64,000 bases of DNA, taken from positions 1 through 64,000 of the forward strand of contig JAURHS010000005.1 in NCBI GenBank assembly GCA_030833205.1. The letters run 5' to 3'. The DNA comes from Prosthecobacter sp. (GTDB lineage Bacteria; Verrucomicrobiota; Verrucomicrobiia; Verrucomicrobiales; Verrucomicrobiaceae). Below the pieces are notes generated by a model, which had not been told where the DNA came from, ran no database searches, and saw nothing but the letters and a program-made list of their open reading frames with translations. The position numbers and the translations under genes are program-made. This document shows, in pieces, positions 12,001-19,053 of this stretch (positions within the stretch are counted from its first letter, which is position 1; every line of letters begins with the position of its first letter).

Positions 12001-13072
12001 AACCGTTGACAAACGCATCTGGATGACTGGTGGCTTCATCACCTCCAGAGCGCCTCTCAATGACATCTGGCTCTACAACACGACCAACAACAAGTGGACC
12101 TGGCGCAGTGGCTCGAAGGTCTCGGGAAGCAGCGGCAGATTTGGCAACAAAGGCGTTGCGGAAGACCTCAACCACCCTGCCGCACGATGGACGGGCAACA
12201 CCTTCGTTGGTGTGGACGGCTCGCAATGGTTCTTTGGCGGTGGCGGCAAGGACGGCATGGGCGGCAACGGGCGCTGTTCGGACATGTGGCGCCTGCACAT
12301 CCTTCCGCCGGCAGGCTCCAGCGATCCGGATGCGCCTCAGGCAGATCTCACTGGGCTTACCATCCTCAACTACAACCCCACCAGTAACAATGTGAGCACC
12401 AGCACTCAGAGCACAACCCCAATCAGTGGCACATTGACGGGTAGCGATCTGGACGGTGACCCGCTGCAGTTCCTGCTGGCTGGAGGAAACACGGTGACCA
12501 CTCAGGGTACCTTCAATCTGCAGAGCGGGGGCAAGTGGACCTACACCCCCAACCCCTACTACAGCGGCAATGCCAGCTTCAGCTTCACCGCCAATGACGC
12601 CTACGGCGGCTCCAGCCCCGTGTACAGTCTGCGCGTCACCGTGGCCACCAACCTCGCCGATGGCGACGGAGACGGAATTCCCGATGCTTACGAGGCCCTG
12701 AAATGGGGCAGCGCCCTGCAGGGCAACGCGGCAGACGACAGTGACGGTGACGGTCAAAACAACCTGATGGAATACTTGGCTGGCACAGACCCCATGGACG
12801 GATCGAGCTTCATGATGCAGCAACTCAGCATCAGCCCATCGGCTGGCGGACAATCTCAATTCAGCTTCCAGCTGGATCCCGTGCGCTCGGGGATTCGCTA
12901 TCATCTCGAAACCACCACCGATCTGCTTCAGTGGCAGCGCCTTGGAACCTTTGAATTTGCCACCCCAGGTAAGGCGGTCATTGACACCCTCGACCCGGTC
13001 TCCGAACAACTGCGGCTCTACCGCATCCGTCTGGAGTCAACACTTGCACCAGCGCCGGCCCCCGCCCCGTAG
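1..13072 (+). CDS. Giant multidomain surface/secreted repeat protein, 5' truncated by window edge (PKD-like, alpha-toroid-like, CARDB/choice-of-anchor-D-like, cadherin/Ig-like, Calx-beta-like, Kelch-like and Ca-binding-type C-terminal segments)
   Basis: Frame is open to the left edge (ORF track begins at an internal GTG at 8). PKD-like DGSDSYHLDAN..YQWDF and DGSASYDPDGDAITLYSWDLNGDG; repeated VNDAP..ENG modules; FGG-type Kelch motifs; DGDGDGIPDAYE..DSDGDGQNNLMEYLAGTDP near the C-terminus. Confidence 0.93.
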   Translation, partial: TNVVGDDTNPIISGLYSRGNNSTSYQLFATVNPNGVATTATFQYSTDPTFATGVTTSTSYDIGSGSSGVEFSTPVSGLSSTSTYYWRVVATRTGPTNFTSGVQRIFRVSVMPSYTQSVNYGKVLLNTARNVWGRTWDGVAPYSATFDFGDGTPTETQTGLSTTAQTDYIDTTHAYNSTGTKNWSLTVTDATGSTVQRTGAIRVLLSQTVSDRVHMAMEKGLEYLYLNPTEINSTSVYYPWVGRGMYDCYTFGTGASVLLSFEENEHLPGEDWVEEIYAPLTIKIRNYILDYAAQANISDHSDGVAARNQDRNDNGKGVYWPTTAGHQTYSNGLAAMALILSVRNKAEAEALSPLPAGSVAIKAAYSNLYLLIQDFVDQMLYSQGDGGNRGGYIYSVTTPTEGRDASTMQWPALALGAAMDRLEETIPAWYWENAIVGFNALKNPSTGGVGYRDPTSWNNLAKTGGALAALSFAGAQIGSHPDATDYYNYIRTYWTAAPSWSGSNAGWTGQWYAMYGLKKGLGLQGVTNMSIGATTRSWKQDFNAWLLGDATLLDTPNASLGNGYRSTNSMFGQLANGSWKSNIEPASFNNSTNMDTAKAILILSDAVTRPVPVAVISPIPEQTNKPAGRSFTLDGSDSYHLDANSAIATYQWDFNSADGINWNNPDATGPIVTNPGYANVGTYTITLRVSDNKSPTGYATTTADVTVTSADVAPIAVAKPVGGFGGYAGRVGQPITLDGSASYDPDGDAITLYSWDLNGDGVYGDATGVTTTVTFSSPYQGSIGLRVTANGKTSNNIATIDIQAGDSDLVANSLTLTNVVRRTSADAVIVVTNDPASGKPFSNVKLRLYNGDPYAGGGPVGPIQTLNFTAGETKTITLTNVPLGGAGTIWVFLDTENSVVEVNETNNILGPYRYDPEIDVSTSAYSNIIHNFTVETFETLIQGQTSVTRTYRFFNTGTMDLTGISVSKAGSFPGDYSITQPSVSTLPKAVELSSCTTTSGSTTVTCASTAGLSAGLRVTGPGIPDGTTVASVTDAGTFELSQNASSSGSGRSLVAAAGSTFTVTFSPQGPDDRNATIQVNSNDWDEAPFNLLVTGFGRVYPTDITLTPPTIAENNAANATVGTLSTTDGNVADTFTYTLVSGTGDTDNASFTIVGNSLSIVPSADYETKNSYSLRVRTTDQTGLSFEEALTVTILQRNEAPVLAATKANPTTTENSGDGTGSSDAFLFTGSGVTDIDFVGATLGTGKITVTLAAYQTGDVLTLPTSVAHAANAVQRSGNSVQISNGSAWTTIGTVDATSTGLATGLVINLNSSATENNIGYVLDKILFRSTADNPTLNNQYTTRTYSLVVNDGNNNATAGGPAALDSNTISGGTITIAPVNDNPIVDLNGSGSAGLNHSVTWTESANSAHTTIATVTAASATDSDNTRWSKVTLTFDVVPNGSSEVLNIGGSDFSPGTSATNTDIGSWLVSSNGSNRITIAPDGANSALMSEFVTLLQGITYINNTDNATAGNRVVTIEASDAGHDNAGTAPFSTGSATLTITVVPTNDQPTFDTLAGPTYFENAINATPALLDGSITITDIDSPDYNGGTLAISGLVANDIVSLPSSPAAAAGAVRLSAGNVDYHNGTTWVTVGTATGGSAATFTITFNASSTVAIVEAVTEALTFATTSDNPILTRTLTYTLNDNDGNTTQPSSHLVTIKLDNDAPVLAGTTGLTFVENGSAAAFVSSASSSDSDAQDSFYSAGAVGSLTVSLDTYVTGDTLSINNQGTGVGQIGVAGANLSYSNTVIGTISGGSASNLVVTFTNAAANNAAVAAIINNLRFVTASEDPTVNNTDPSRVFTISLNDGGNRRDATSSTGALTGTLTGTITITAVNDQLALTVANPALSYVENGSALSLDTAATLSDADDSQMASATISVSANFRVGDLLEVTTTGTSITANYDANTGVLSLTGADSLANYQTVLRSLTYRNGTEDPQDKLARSSLTVAYSVVDANSDAVGATTATDSRVINLDSVNDAPTLAATKSDPTYTENGNAVQLFSASTVSDVDAEPASFGGGNIRVTFAAYHTGDVIRLPSSVPHANNAIQVSGSNVQISDGTSWTTIGTVDGTANGQATGLTLNLNASATEAMLGAVINSIEFITANENPAANQTKLTRTYSIVVNDGDNNAKSGTPGADSNAITAGTLTIAPVNDAPLADLNGGTAGNDNAVTWTEVANGSHTAVNLASAAAFTDPADNLNLSAMTLTLTGLADGDSESLTIAGTNFPLNTAATSVDVGSFLVSYNATTKVVTIVPDGSLYTTLANFQALMRGVTYNNSTNNPTAGNRNIAVVITDAGLNDTSATDTASSISRNITLTVTPTNDQPTFAGVTAISYFENALNTAAAALNGNLTLTDIDSPDYNGGSLAISGLVTGDVVSLPTTAAAALGSVKLESNDVKYHDGSAWVTVGTSSGGTATTLTLTFNATATVAIVEAVAEALTFATTSDAPATSRTLTYTLDDNDGNSTQPVTQVVTIKLDNDAPALAATSSSASYNENAVAVALTTSATFSDPDASANFYNAGANAATLTVSFAEYVTGDVLSVANLGGGAGQIGFNTGTISYAGNNFATASGGVAGALTITMNSASATRAAIEALINALRFHSTSDNPTMEGSKPTRALTITLNDAANTKDATSTTTALTATLTGTITITPSNDVPTLDLDANNSSLATVNDYKTIFSRGGSPVAIADSDATLADLDNAQLQSMTIVITNLQDSGSETISATGTLPGGISGNFDAGTGTYTLTGPASPADFQAALLMLRYNNSSATPSFNDRILQIKANDGTGDSLVATSTVRVADLLVTAGTPVSENNTYAFFTVRSNVGEVLNLVLSNTADLTDRDATIGGFSIQYKVSGGSWTNYTWNGSSGNRPTIAGTAGDSGTVLVRVPIISEADNTFEDLETFVLTATATSASLSTGDICSISDKGTGNRYTDEGVLDNSGTPDDDNIIIANNISVNERSPYAVFTLQGLEGEKFTLATSNGLTNSTTGITGIANIEVLVAGSWVSYSAPATFPDDGDATPSESTTMLARVDISVEQDSLVDNAEKFRLTPTTRSGTVGTAGTATIYDDGNGSIWIAGNTTSNADDPFAGGYSGPLLDDDRSMSLNTGLSFNENSPYAVFRLTGFEGQRAILGVSNGGAGQTTGLSTVEWLDGSTWKAAGAYTTLPDDLDGTPAESSSILIRVDLTPERDDVSDNAETFNATATTTSGVAASGGLGTVYDQFSGSIFLASNTSQNADDPTAGGYSGPLLDDDRVLTVTSVTINENSPYANFEITGIEGQITRLSIENTQTTGLVTLEILVAGVWVVPGATYTMPTVGGALDGEVSKIMARIGAIPERDMIYEAAETFKLVAGTNSNTPSSGGVGTIKDDNTGSIFLVTNNTLTPNDPTAGGYVGPGMDDDRAEIAVYNSTSTLDGTTELFDGLSLIAMGNASECFDAPKTITVKNIGVVNLEIYEIKFAGGNATCFVDGTNPAPTLANPLIVPPNGGTVQVTAIFKTTVEGPHTTTMTIVNNDGNEANFDITLNGNGVVFRAAETGPVPEGGVALTVSGRDYDADGQYLTPVIDPNAVIEPGDTITALEIAGPTNEILNQFNGLPDGGIIAVPQGDKILYFRANYNGGSGNDLVLTNVAAGGTGTPVWVWMAGPKARNNVGVFTGSAATRQPGARQGSMSFQAMDGNLWVFGGYGYGSETRITPRYLSDLWRYNRSLGTWTYINGGTTVDGLGSYPATVPNAGQPMSRHTGASYAACDGKFYLFGGRTTSGRLNDFWKFDPDLGTWTLLAGSDNPNGLGSYGTKEVPSTSNLPRARANSVACTYKCELLVFGGSAGDGSSYLNDLWLYHVYTGEWEWVSGSNGSLAGNAGLNATGVYGTKGTPAAANVPGARRDATGWVVGDKFYVFGGIGYATAAGTAGDLNDLWCFDLITKQWTWLSGSNALNDAGVYPANTSADESDAIYPAARSASTGWATVDKRIWMTGGFITSRAPLNDIWLYNTTNNKWTWRSGSKVSGSSGRFGNKGVAEDLNHPAARWTGNTFVGVDGSQWFFGGGGKDGMGGNGRCSDMWRLHILPPAGSSDPDAPQADLTGLTILNYNPTSNNVSTSTQSTTPISGTLTGSDLDGDPLQFLLAGGNTVTTQGTFNLQSGGKWTYTPNPYYSGNASFSFTANDAYGGSSPVYSLRVTVATNLADGDGDGIPDAYEALKWGSALQGNAADDSDGDGQNNLMEYLAGTDPMDGSSFMMQQLSISPSAGGQSQFSFQLDPVRSGIRYHLETTTDLLQWQRLGTFEFATPGKAVIDTLDPVSEQLRLYRIRLESTLAPAPAPAP
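3595..8505 (+). repeat. Two tandem copies of a ~2.45 kb five-module (A-B-C-D-E) block inside the giant ORF
   Basis: Copy 1 ~3595-6050, copy 2 ~6051-8505. Matching translated blocks: EAPVLAATKANPTTTEN / DAPTLAATKSDPTYTEN; VNDNPIVDLNGSGSAGLNHSVTWTES / VNDAPLADLNGGTAGNDNAVTWTEV; PTNDQPTFDTLAGPTYFENA / PTNDQPTFAGVTAISYFENA. Confidence 0.8.
8508..10312 (+). repeat. Four ~450-bp tandem Calx-beta-like protein modules
   Basis: Units around 8508, 8956, 9413 and 9869. Recurrent NENSPYA.F.., ERD...AETF, NADDP.AGGYSGPLLDDDR. Confidence 0.75.
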
Positions 13073-13092
13073 CGCCTCGACACGGCCCCATG

Positions 13093-13115
13093 TCCCGTCC
13101 GCGAACCGGGCGGGA
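13093..13115 (+). terminator. Hairpin downstream of the giant ORF, possible terminator (no U-tract)
   Basis: TCCCGTCCG-cgaac-CGGGCGGGA, 9-bp stem with one G-T wobble. Confidence 0.4.
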
Positions 13116-13173
13116 TTGGGGGTAGGTTGCCCAACCCTGAAAAGACTGGGGGCGTCAGGAGCGTAGAAAGGGG

Positions 13174-15381
13174 ATGCAACGCCCCCTTTGCTTCGGCCTG
13201 ATGACGGCCGCCCTCCTGACCGGCAGCGCCCTTGCCCAACAAGTCACCCTGCCCCTGCCCCGCTTGCTGACCATCAACCCGATGGGCGCACAGGCCGGCA
13301 AGACCCTGGAAGTCAGCATCACCGGCGAGAACCTCGAAGACATCCAGAGCCTGCAATTCTCCGAGCCGCGCATCACCGCCAAGGCTCTGGGCAACAACAA
13401 ATTCGAAGTCCAAGTCCCTGCTGACCTTGCGCCTGCCGTGCACGATGCGCGCATCGTCTGCCGCCTCGGGCTCTCCTCGCCGCGCGCCTTCTGCGTGGGC
13501 AATCTTCCCGAGCTGCAACGCAGCAAACCCAACACCAGCCTGGCCACCGCCATGGACCTGCCCATCGGCAGTCTGGTCAATGCCAGCATGAGCAAGCGCA
13601 GTGTGGACTACTACCGCATCGAGGCCAAGAGCGGACAGCGACTGCTCATCGAGTGTCAGGCCACCGGCATTGACTCCCGCCTCATGCCCGTGCTGGCCCT
13701 GGCCGATGCCCGTGGCGCGGACATCAAGGTCAACCGCACCACCGGCTTGATGGAGCATGTGGTGGACAAGGACGGCCCGCTGGTCCTCAAGCTCAATGAC
13801 CTCACCTTCCAGGGCGGAGAGCGCCACTACTACCGCTTGGCGGTGCGCGAAATCGCCAAGGACGCCATCGTCTCGCACCTGCCGCGCACCCGCCGCGTCA
13901 GCGCCATGTCCTGGCCTCCCGTGGGTCTGGCCGCAGAGCCTGCCATGCAGGAAAAGGAACCCAACAACCAAGCGGCGCAGATTCAGAAGATCAGCCTGCC
14001 CTGCGACATTGGCGGCAGCTTCTTCCCCGCCGCCGATCAGGATCTCTTCGAGTTCCAGGCCCGCAAGGGTGAAGTCTGGTGGGTGGAGGTGGCCTCAGAG
14101 CGCCTTGGCCTCAACACCGACCCCTTTGTGTTGGTGCAACAAGTCAGCATGAAGGACGGCAAGCGCGTGCTCAGCGATGTGGCCGAACTCTACGACATCG
14201 CGCCTCCGCTCAAGCCCACCAGCAATGGCTACAGCTACGATGGGCCGGTGTATGATGCCGGCTCCGCCGACATCAACGGCAAGTTTGAGATCAAGGCCGA
14301 TGGCACCTATCAGCTGCAGATCCGCGATCTGTTTGGAGGCACCCGCAACGAGCCAGGCAACCGCTACCGCCTGATCGTGCGCAAGGCCCAGCCGGATTTC
14401 TCCCTGGCCGCTTGGGGCCTGCACATGACCCTGCGCAATGGCGATCGCAGCGCCCTGTCCAAACCCATGACACTGCGTGCTGGTGACAGCCGCGCCTTTG
14501 AAGTGGCCGTGGTGCGTCGCGATGGCTTTGACGGCGAGATCGAAATCCTCATGGACAACCTGCCCGCCGGCGTGCAGGCCAAGGGCCTGAAGATCGGCAA
14601 GGGCAAGAGCGTTGGCCACCTCATCCTCAGCTCCGCCAAGGACGCCAAACCCGGCTGGACGCTGGCCAACCTGCGCGGCCGCGCGGTCATTGACGGCAAG
14701 CCCATTGAGCGCCGCGTGGCCATGGCCGGCGTGCAGTGGCCGGTGCGCGATGCCAAGGGCGAGCTGCCCGCGCCGCGCCTGCTGGCCGATGTGCCAGTCT
14801 CGGTGAGCAACTCCGAGCCCGCGCCTGTGACCCTTGCCACGGCACAGCCCAGCTTCGAAGCCAAGGTCGGAGGCAAGGTGGACATTCCCCTGCAATTGAC
14901 CTGGAACAACGAGTTCAACGGCAGCTCCCTGCGCGTCAAAGCGTACGGAGAAGGCGTCAGCGCGTTGAAGGAATTTGAAATTCCCCTCAATGCCAAGGAG
15001 CACAAACTCAGCCTCAACCTCGCTGAATTGAAGCTGCCGGCCGGGGTCTACACCTTTGCCCTGCAGACCATTGGCATCAGCCGCTACCGTTACAATCCCG
15101 CCGCGGTTCCCTTGGCGGAGGCCGAGCAGAAAAAGGCGCAGGAGCAGGCTGCCCTGGCCGCTGCCGAAGCCAAGAAGATTGCCGCCACCGACGCTGCCGC
15201 CGCCAAGCGCGCCGCAGAAAAACAAAAGCAGGCTGAGGCCGCCATGGCCGCTGCATCCAGCCGCATGAAGGCCGTGAGCAGCGCCGCCAACCCCACGGAC
15301 ACCGTGGACATCTTCTTCTCCCAGCCCATCGAACTGCGCGTGATTGCCGATGGCAGCACCGCCAGCACCAAGGCCCCATGA
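13174..15381 (+). CDS. Secreted PPC (pre-peptidase C-terminal)-like protein with Ala/Lys-rich C-terminal coiled coil
   Basis: Signal peptide MQRPLCFGLMTAALLTGSALAQ; VDYYRIEAKSGQRLLIECQATGIDSRLMPVLALADARG is PPC-like; ATGA overlap with next gene. Confidence 0.75.
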   Translation: MQRPLCFGLMTAALLTGSALAQQVTLPLPRLLTINPMGAQAGKTLEVSITGENLEDIQSLQFSEPRITAKALGNNKFEVQVPADLAPAVHDARIVCRLGLSSPRAFCVGNLPELQRSKPNTSLATAMDLPIGSLVNASMSKRSVDYYRIEAKSGQRLLIECQATGIDSRLMPVLALADARGADIKVNRTTGLMEHVVDKDGPLVLKLNDLTFQGGERHYYRLAVREIAKDAIVSHLPRTRRVSAMSWPPVGLAAEPAMQEKEPNNQAAQIQKISLPCDIGGSFFPAADQDLFEFQARKGEVWWVEVASERLGLNTDPFVLVQQVSMKDGKRVLSDVAELYDIAPPLKPTSNGYSYDGPVYDAGSADINGKFEIKADGTYQLQIRDLFGGTRNEPGNRYRLIVRKAQPDFSLAAWGLHMTLRNGDRSALSKPMTLRAGDSRAFEVAVVRRDGFDGEIEILMDNLPAGVQAKGLKIGKGKSVGHLILSSAKDAKPGWTLANLRGRAVIDGKPIERRVAMAGVQWPVRDAKGELPAPRLLADVPVSVSNSEPAPVTLATAQPSFEAKVGGKVDIPLQLTWNNEFNGSSLRVKAYGEGVSALKEFEIPLNAKEHKLSLNLAELKLPAGVYTFALQTIGISRYRYNPAAVPLAEAEQKKAQEQAALAAAEAKKIAATDAAAAKRAAEKQKQAEAAMAAASSRMKAVSSAANPTDTVDIFFSQPIELRVIADGSTASTKAP

Positions 15382-17579
15382 TTGACTTCCCCTGCTTCCC
15401 CCGGAGCAGCACTCTTGCCCTCAGCCTTGGCGCCGCCACGGCGCTGAGTGCTGCGCCGCTTGAGTTCTACCGCGACATCGAGCCCTTCCTGCGCGACAAC
15501 TGCATCAGTTGCCACAACAAGACCACCACCAAGGCGGGCTTGAACATGGAGACTCCGCAGTTCATGGAAAAGGGCGGTGACAGCGGCACATCCCTGATTC
15601 GCGGGAAGGGCGCACAAAGCCTGGTCGTGCTGGCAGCCAGGCACGAAAAGGACTTGGAGATGCCCCCGGCCAACAACAAGTCCGGCGCGCAGAATCTCAG
15701 CGCCGAGCAGATCGCCAAACTCACCCAATGGATTGATCAGGGCGCACTGGCCGGCAGCCCGCAGCAGCGCGAGGTCAAGATCAGTGCCTTTGCCGCCAGC
15801 GTTGATCCCATCTACAGCGTGGCCCTGAGTCCCGACGGTCAACTCGCCGCCAGCGGACGCGCCAACCGCATTGACCTTCACGACTTGAGCACGCGCCGCC
15901 AGGTCAGCAGCCTTGTCGCCCACGAGGGCATGGTGCAAACCCTCGCCTTCAGCCCCGATGGCAGGCAACTGGCCAGCGGCAGCTTCCGCGAAATCAAACT
16001 CTGGGATGTCATCGCGCAACCGATGCAAGCCGCCGCCGCCAAGCCCGCCGACGCCGCTTTGCTGGCACAGGCGATGACGGCGCTCAAACTCAAGGGCGAG
16101 GTCAAACACAGCCTCAGCGCCGATGGCCAATGGCTCTGCCTCACTGAGCCCAGCGGCAATCTGCATCTGCTGCAGACCAAGCCCCTCAAGGCGCAAGCCG
16201 CCCTGCGCGGCAGCCTCAATCAGCAACAGCAGCGCAGTCAACTGCAGCGGCAAATCGCCGCCCAAACCCTTGAGGCCGCGTTTCAGGGCAGCGTGCTCGA
16301 CCGCATTGCCGCACAGGACAAGGCCTTGGATGTGCTGTTGGGCAAGGCCAACGAGGCCATCACGGCCATGACCAAGGCCCTGCCAGAAAAACAAAAGCTG
16401 GTGGCTCCAGCCACGGAGGCCGCGCAGAAGGCCAAGGCCGATGCGGAAGCCGCCCAGCAAAAGCTGGCGGCAAAGCCCATGGACGCCGCGCTCAAGGCCC
16501 AACTCAAAACCGCGCAGGAAAAGGTGCTGAGCACGCGCATGGCCGAGACCTCGGCCAAGGCCGCTGCCCAATCCACTCAAAGCAACATCGACGATGCCAA
16601 GGCCGAGCAGCAGCGCATCGCCAAGGCCAAGGCCGAAAACAAGCTGGCCAGCCAAGCCGCCGACAGCGCCAAAAAGGCCGCCCTGGCCGCAAGCAGCAAG
16701 GCACAGGAACAACTCAAGGCGCTGGACAAGGCCCTGCCCTCCTCCCTGCCCGCCTTTGAGCCTGCGATCTTCAGCGCCGACGGCAGCCGCGTCGCCGCCG
16801 TGCTCAAGGACGGCAGTGTGCGCGTTTGGGGGCTGGCCAGCGGCCGCGTGGTGGCCGAGACCAAGGACCGCAACAAGCCCATGGGTGAAACCGCCGCACT
16901 CAAACTGCAGCGGCACATCAAGGGCACGGATTTTTTTGTCGACCGCGTCAATGCCCTGCGCTTCAGCCCCGATGGCAAGACGCTGGCCTGTGCCGGCGGC
17001 GAGCCTTCGCGCAGTGGCGAGATCACCTTGATTGAAACCGCCAGCGGCAAACTGCTCAAGCGCTGGCGCGAGCATCACAGCGACAGCGTGCTGTGTCTGG
17101 ATTTCTCACCCGATGGCCGCCGACTGGCCAGTGGCGCCGCCGACAAAATCGCCCGCATCACGGACATGGCCAGTGGCAAAATTGTGCTCAGCCTTGAAGG
17201 CCACACCCACCATGTCAACGCCATCGCCTTTCGCAGCGATGCGCGCGTGCTGGCCACTGCCGGTGCAGATGGCACGGTGGTCACCTGGGACCTGCTGATT
17301 GGCGAACGCAAAAAGAAGATCGAGGGCTGGAGCAAGGAAGTCACCTCGCTGCAGTTCATCGGCGCCAGCGACCAGATCGCAGCGGCCTCCGGCGACAACC
17401 GCCTGCGCCTGGTCACCGACAGCGGCAGCGAGGTGCGCAACATCAGCGATGTGCCCGACTACCTGCAAAGCGCCGCCGTCAGCCCCGATGGCAGCCTGCT
17501 GCTGGCCGGCGGCGAAGACAGCATTTTGCGCCTCTGGGACGCAACAAACGGCAGCCCCTTGGCCGTATTTAAACCCTAG
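15378..17579 (+). CDS. Planctomycete-type cytochrome c domain / WD40 repeat protein with internal coiled coil
   Basis: CISCH heme motif at 15501-15515; WD40-like motifs (SPDGQLAASG, SPDGRQLASGSFREIKLWD, SPDGRRLASGAADKIARITD); ATGA start overlap. Confidence 0.85.
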   Translation: MIDFPCFPRSSTLALSLGAATALSAAPLEFYRDIEPFLRDNCISCHNKTTTKAGLNMETPQFMEKGGDSGTSLIRGKGAQSLVVLAARHEKDLEMPPANNKSGAQNLSAEQIAKLTQWIDQGALAGSPQQREVKISAFAASVDPIYSVALSPDGQLAASGRANRIDLHDLSTRRQVSSLVAHEGMVQTLAFSPDGRQLASGSFREIKLWDVIAQPMQAAAAKPADAALLAQAMTALKLKGEVKHSLSADGQWLCLTEPSGNLHLLQTKPLKAQAALRGSLNQQQQRSQLQRQIAAQTLEAAFQGSVLDRIAAQDKALDVLLGKANEAITAMTKALPEKQKLVAPATEAAQKAKADAEAAQQKLAAKPMDAALKAQLKTAQEKVLSTRMAETSAKAAAQSTQSNIDDAKAEQQRIAKAKAENKLASQAADSAKKAALAASSKAQEQLKALDKALPSSLPAFEPAIFSADGSRVAAVLKDGSVRVWGLASGRVVAETKDRNKPMGETAALKLQRHIKGTDFFVDRVNALRFSPDGKTLACAGGEPSRSGEITLIETASGKLLKRWREHHSDSVLCLDFSPDGRRLASGAADKIARITDMASGKIVLSLEGHTHHVNAIAFRSDARVLATAGADGTVVTWDLLIGERKKKIEGWSKEVTSLQFIGASDQIAAASGDNRLRLVTDSGSEVRNISDVPDYLQSAAVSPDGSLLLAGGEDSILRLWDATNGSPLAVFKP

Positions 17580-17592
17580 CTCCACCACGCTC

Positions 17593-19017
17593 ATGGCCTC
17601 CCCCCTGCAAGATCCCAACACGCCGATGCGCTGCGCCGGTCCCCTGTCGCGACGCGGCTTCATGCAATTTGGCTTGGCCGGTCTCGGCACGCTGAGTTGG
17701 CCAGGGCTGCTCAAACTGCGCGCCGACAACGCCAAACTGCCGGCCTCCCAGCGCAAGAGCATCATCATGGTCTGGCTGCCCGGTGGCCAATCGCACATCG
17801 ACACCTACGATCCAAAGCCCGACGCCAGCAGCGAATACCGGGGCCCCTTCAAGACCATTGCCACCAAGGTGCCTGGCACCCGCTTCACCGAGTTGCTGCC
17901 CCTCAACGCCAAGATCGCCGACAAGTTCACGGTGCTGCGCTCGATGCACCAAACCGCCGGCGGCCACCCGGCCGGCACCATGCAGATGTTCTCCGGCGAC
18001 AGCGACACCCGCGACAAGCCCAAGCCACGCCTGCCAGACTGGATGGCCGTGGCCCACTACCTGCGCTCCCGTGAAGGCAAGCGCAGCAACCCGCTGCCCA
18101 ACTACATCGGCGTGCCAGCCGCATCCCCAGAATACTCAAGCCCTGCCTACCTCGGCGATGCCTTTGCGCCCTTCGCCGTCAGCGACGATCCCAGCCGCCC
18201 CAGTTTTCAGGTGCCCAACATCGGTTTGGAAGACAGCGCGGAATCACGTCGCCTGAGCGATCGCCTGGCCCTGCGCAAGAGCCTCGACCGCATGGAGCGC
18301 GCCTTTGACCGCGCCGGCGAACTCGGCGCCCTCGACGCCTTTGAAGGCCAGGCCGCCACCCTGCTCACCAATCCCAACACCCGCGACGCCTTTGACCTGG
18401 CCAAGGAACCACAGGCTGTGCGCGAGCGCTACGGCATGAATCGCTGGGGTCAGCAGTTGCTGCTGGCGCGGCGCCTGGTGGAAGCTGGCGTGGAAATCAT
18501 CACCAGCAGCCTCAGCGGCCCGCTCTGCGGACGCGTCAACAACTGGGACGATCACGCCGTCAACCAGCACCAATTCGAGGCCCTGCGCTTCCGCATGCCC
18601 ACCTACGATCGCGCGGTGTCCGCCCTCATCGAGGACATCTACGCCCGTGGCTTGGACAAGCGCGTGCTGGTGGTGGTGACCGGCGAATTCGGTCGCACCC
18701 CCAAGATCAGCTTTGATCGCAGCACCGGCGCCGGTGACGCCAGCGCCCCGGCAGGAACCCTGCAACCAGGCCGCGATCACTGGCCACGCGCCTTCACCAA
18801 CATCTGGGCCGGTGGCGGCATTCAGACCGGCGCCGTCGTCGGCGCCAGCGACAAGCGCGGCGAGGATGTCGTGGAGCGTCCCTGCAACGCCAGCGACTTT
18901 TTGGCCACGATTTACCACCATCTCGGCATTGACTATCAAAAGGTCACCCTCAATGACCTCAACGGTCGTCCAGTGCACATTGTGGACAACGGCCGCGCCA
19001 TTCCTGAACTGATCTGA
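17593..19017 (+). CDS. DUF1501 domain-containing protein
   Basis: MVWLPGGQSHIDTYDPKPDA; VVVTGEFGRTPKI; twin-arginine-like SRRGFMQFGLAG. In-frame ATG at 17593 preferred over the longer ORF start. Confidence 0.85.
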   Translation: MASPLQDPNTPMRCAGPLSRRGFMQFGLAGLGTLSWPGLLKLRADNAKLPASQRKSIIMVWLPGGQSHIDTYDPKPDASSEYRGPFKTIATKVPGTRFTELLPLNAKIADKFTVLRSMHQTAGGHPAGTMQMFSGDSDTRDKPKPRLPDWMAVAHYLRSREGKRSNPLPNYIGVPAASPEYSSPAYLGDAFAPFAVSDDPSRPSFQVPNIGLEDSAESRRLSDRLALRKSLDRMERAFDRAGELGALDAFEGQAATLLTNPNTRDAFDLAKEPQAVRERYGMNRWGQQLLLARRLVEAGVEIITSSLSGPLCGRVNNWDDHAVNQHQFEALRFRMPTYDRAVSALIEDIYARGLDKRVLVVVTGEFGRTPKISFDRSTGAGDASAPAGTLQPGRDHWPRAFTNIWAGGGIQTGAVVGASDKRGEDVVERPCNASDFLATIYHHLGIDYQKVTLNDLNGRPVHIVDNGRAIPELI

Positions 19018-19053
19018 TCACGCCATTGGCGTCCCAGTTGCCGGCCCTGCCGC

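Noticed and set aside
15090-17078. 662-aa minus-strand ORF
   Set aside because: Antisense shadow of the PPC-like and cytochrome-WD40 genes; no recognisable domain.
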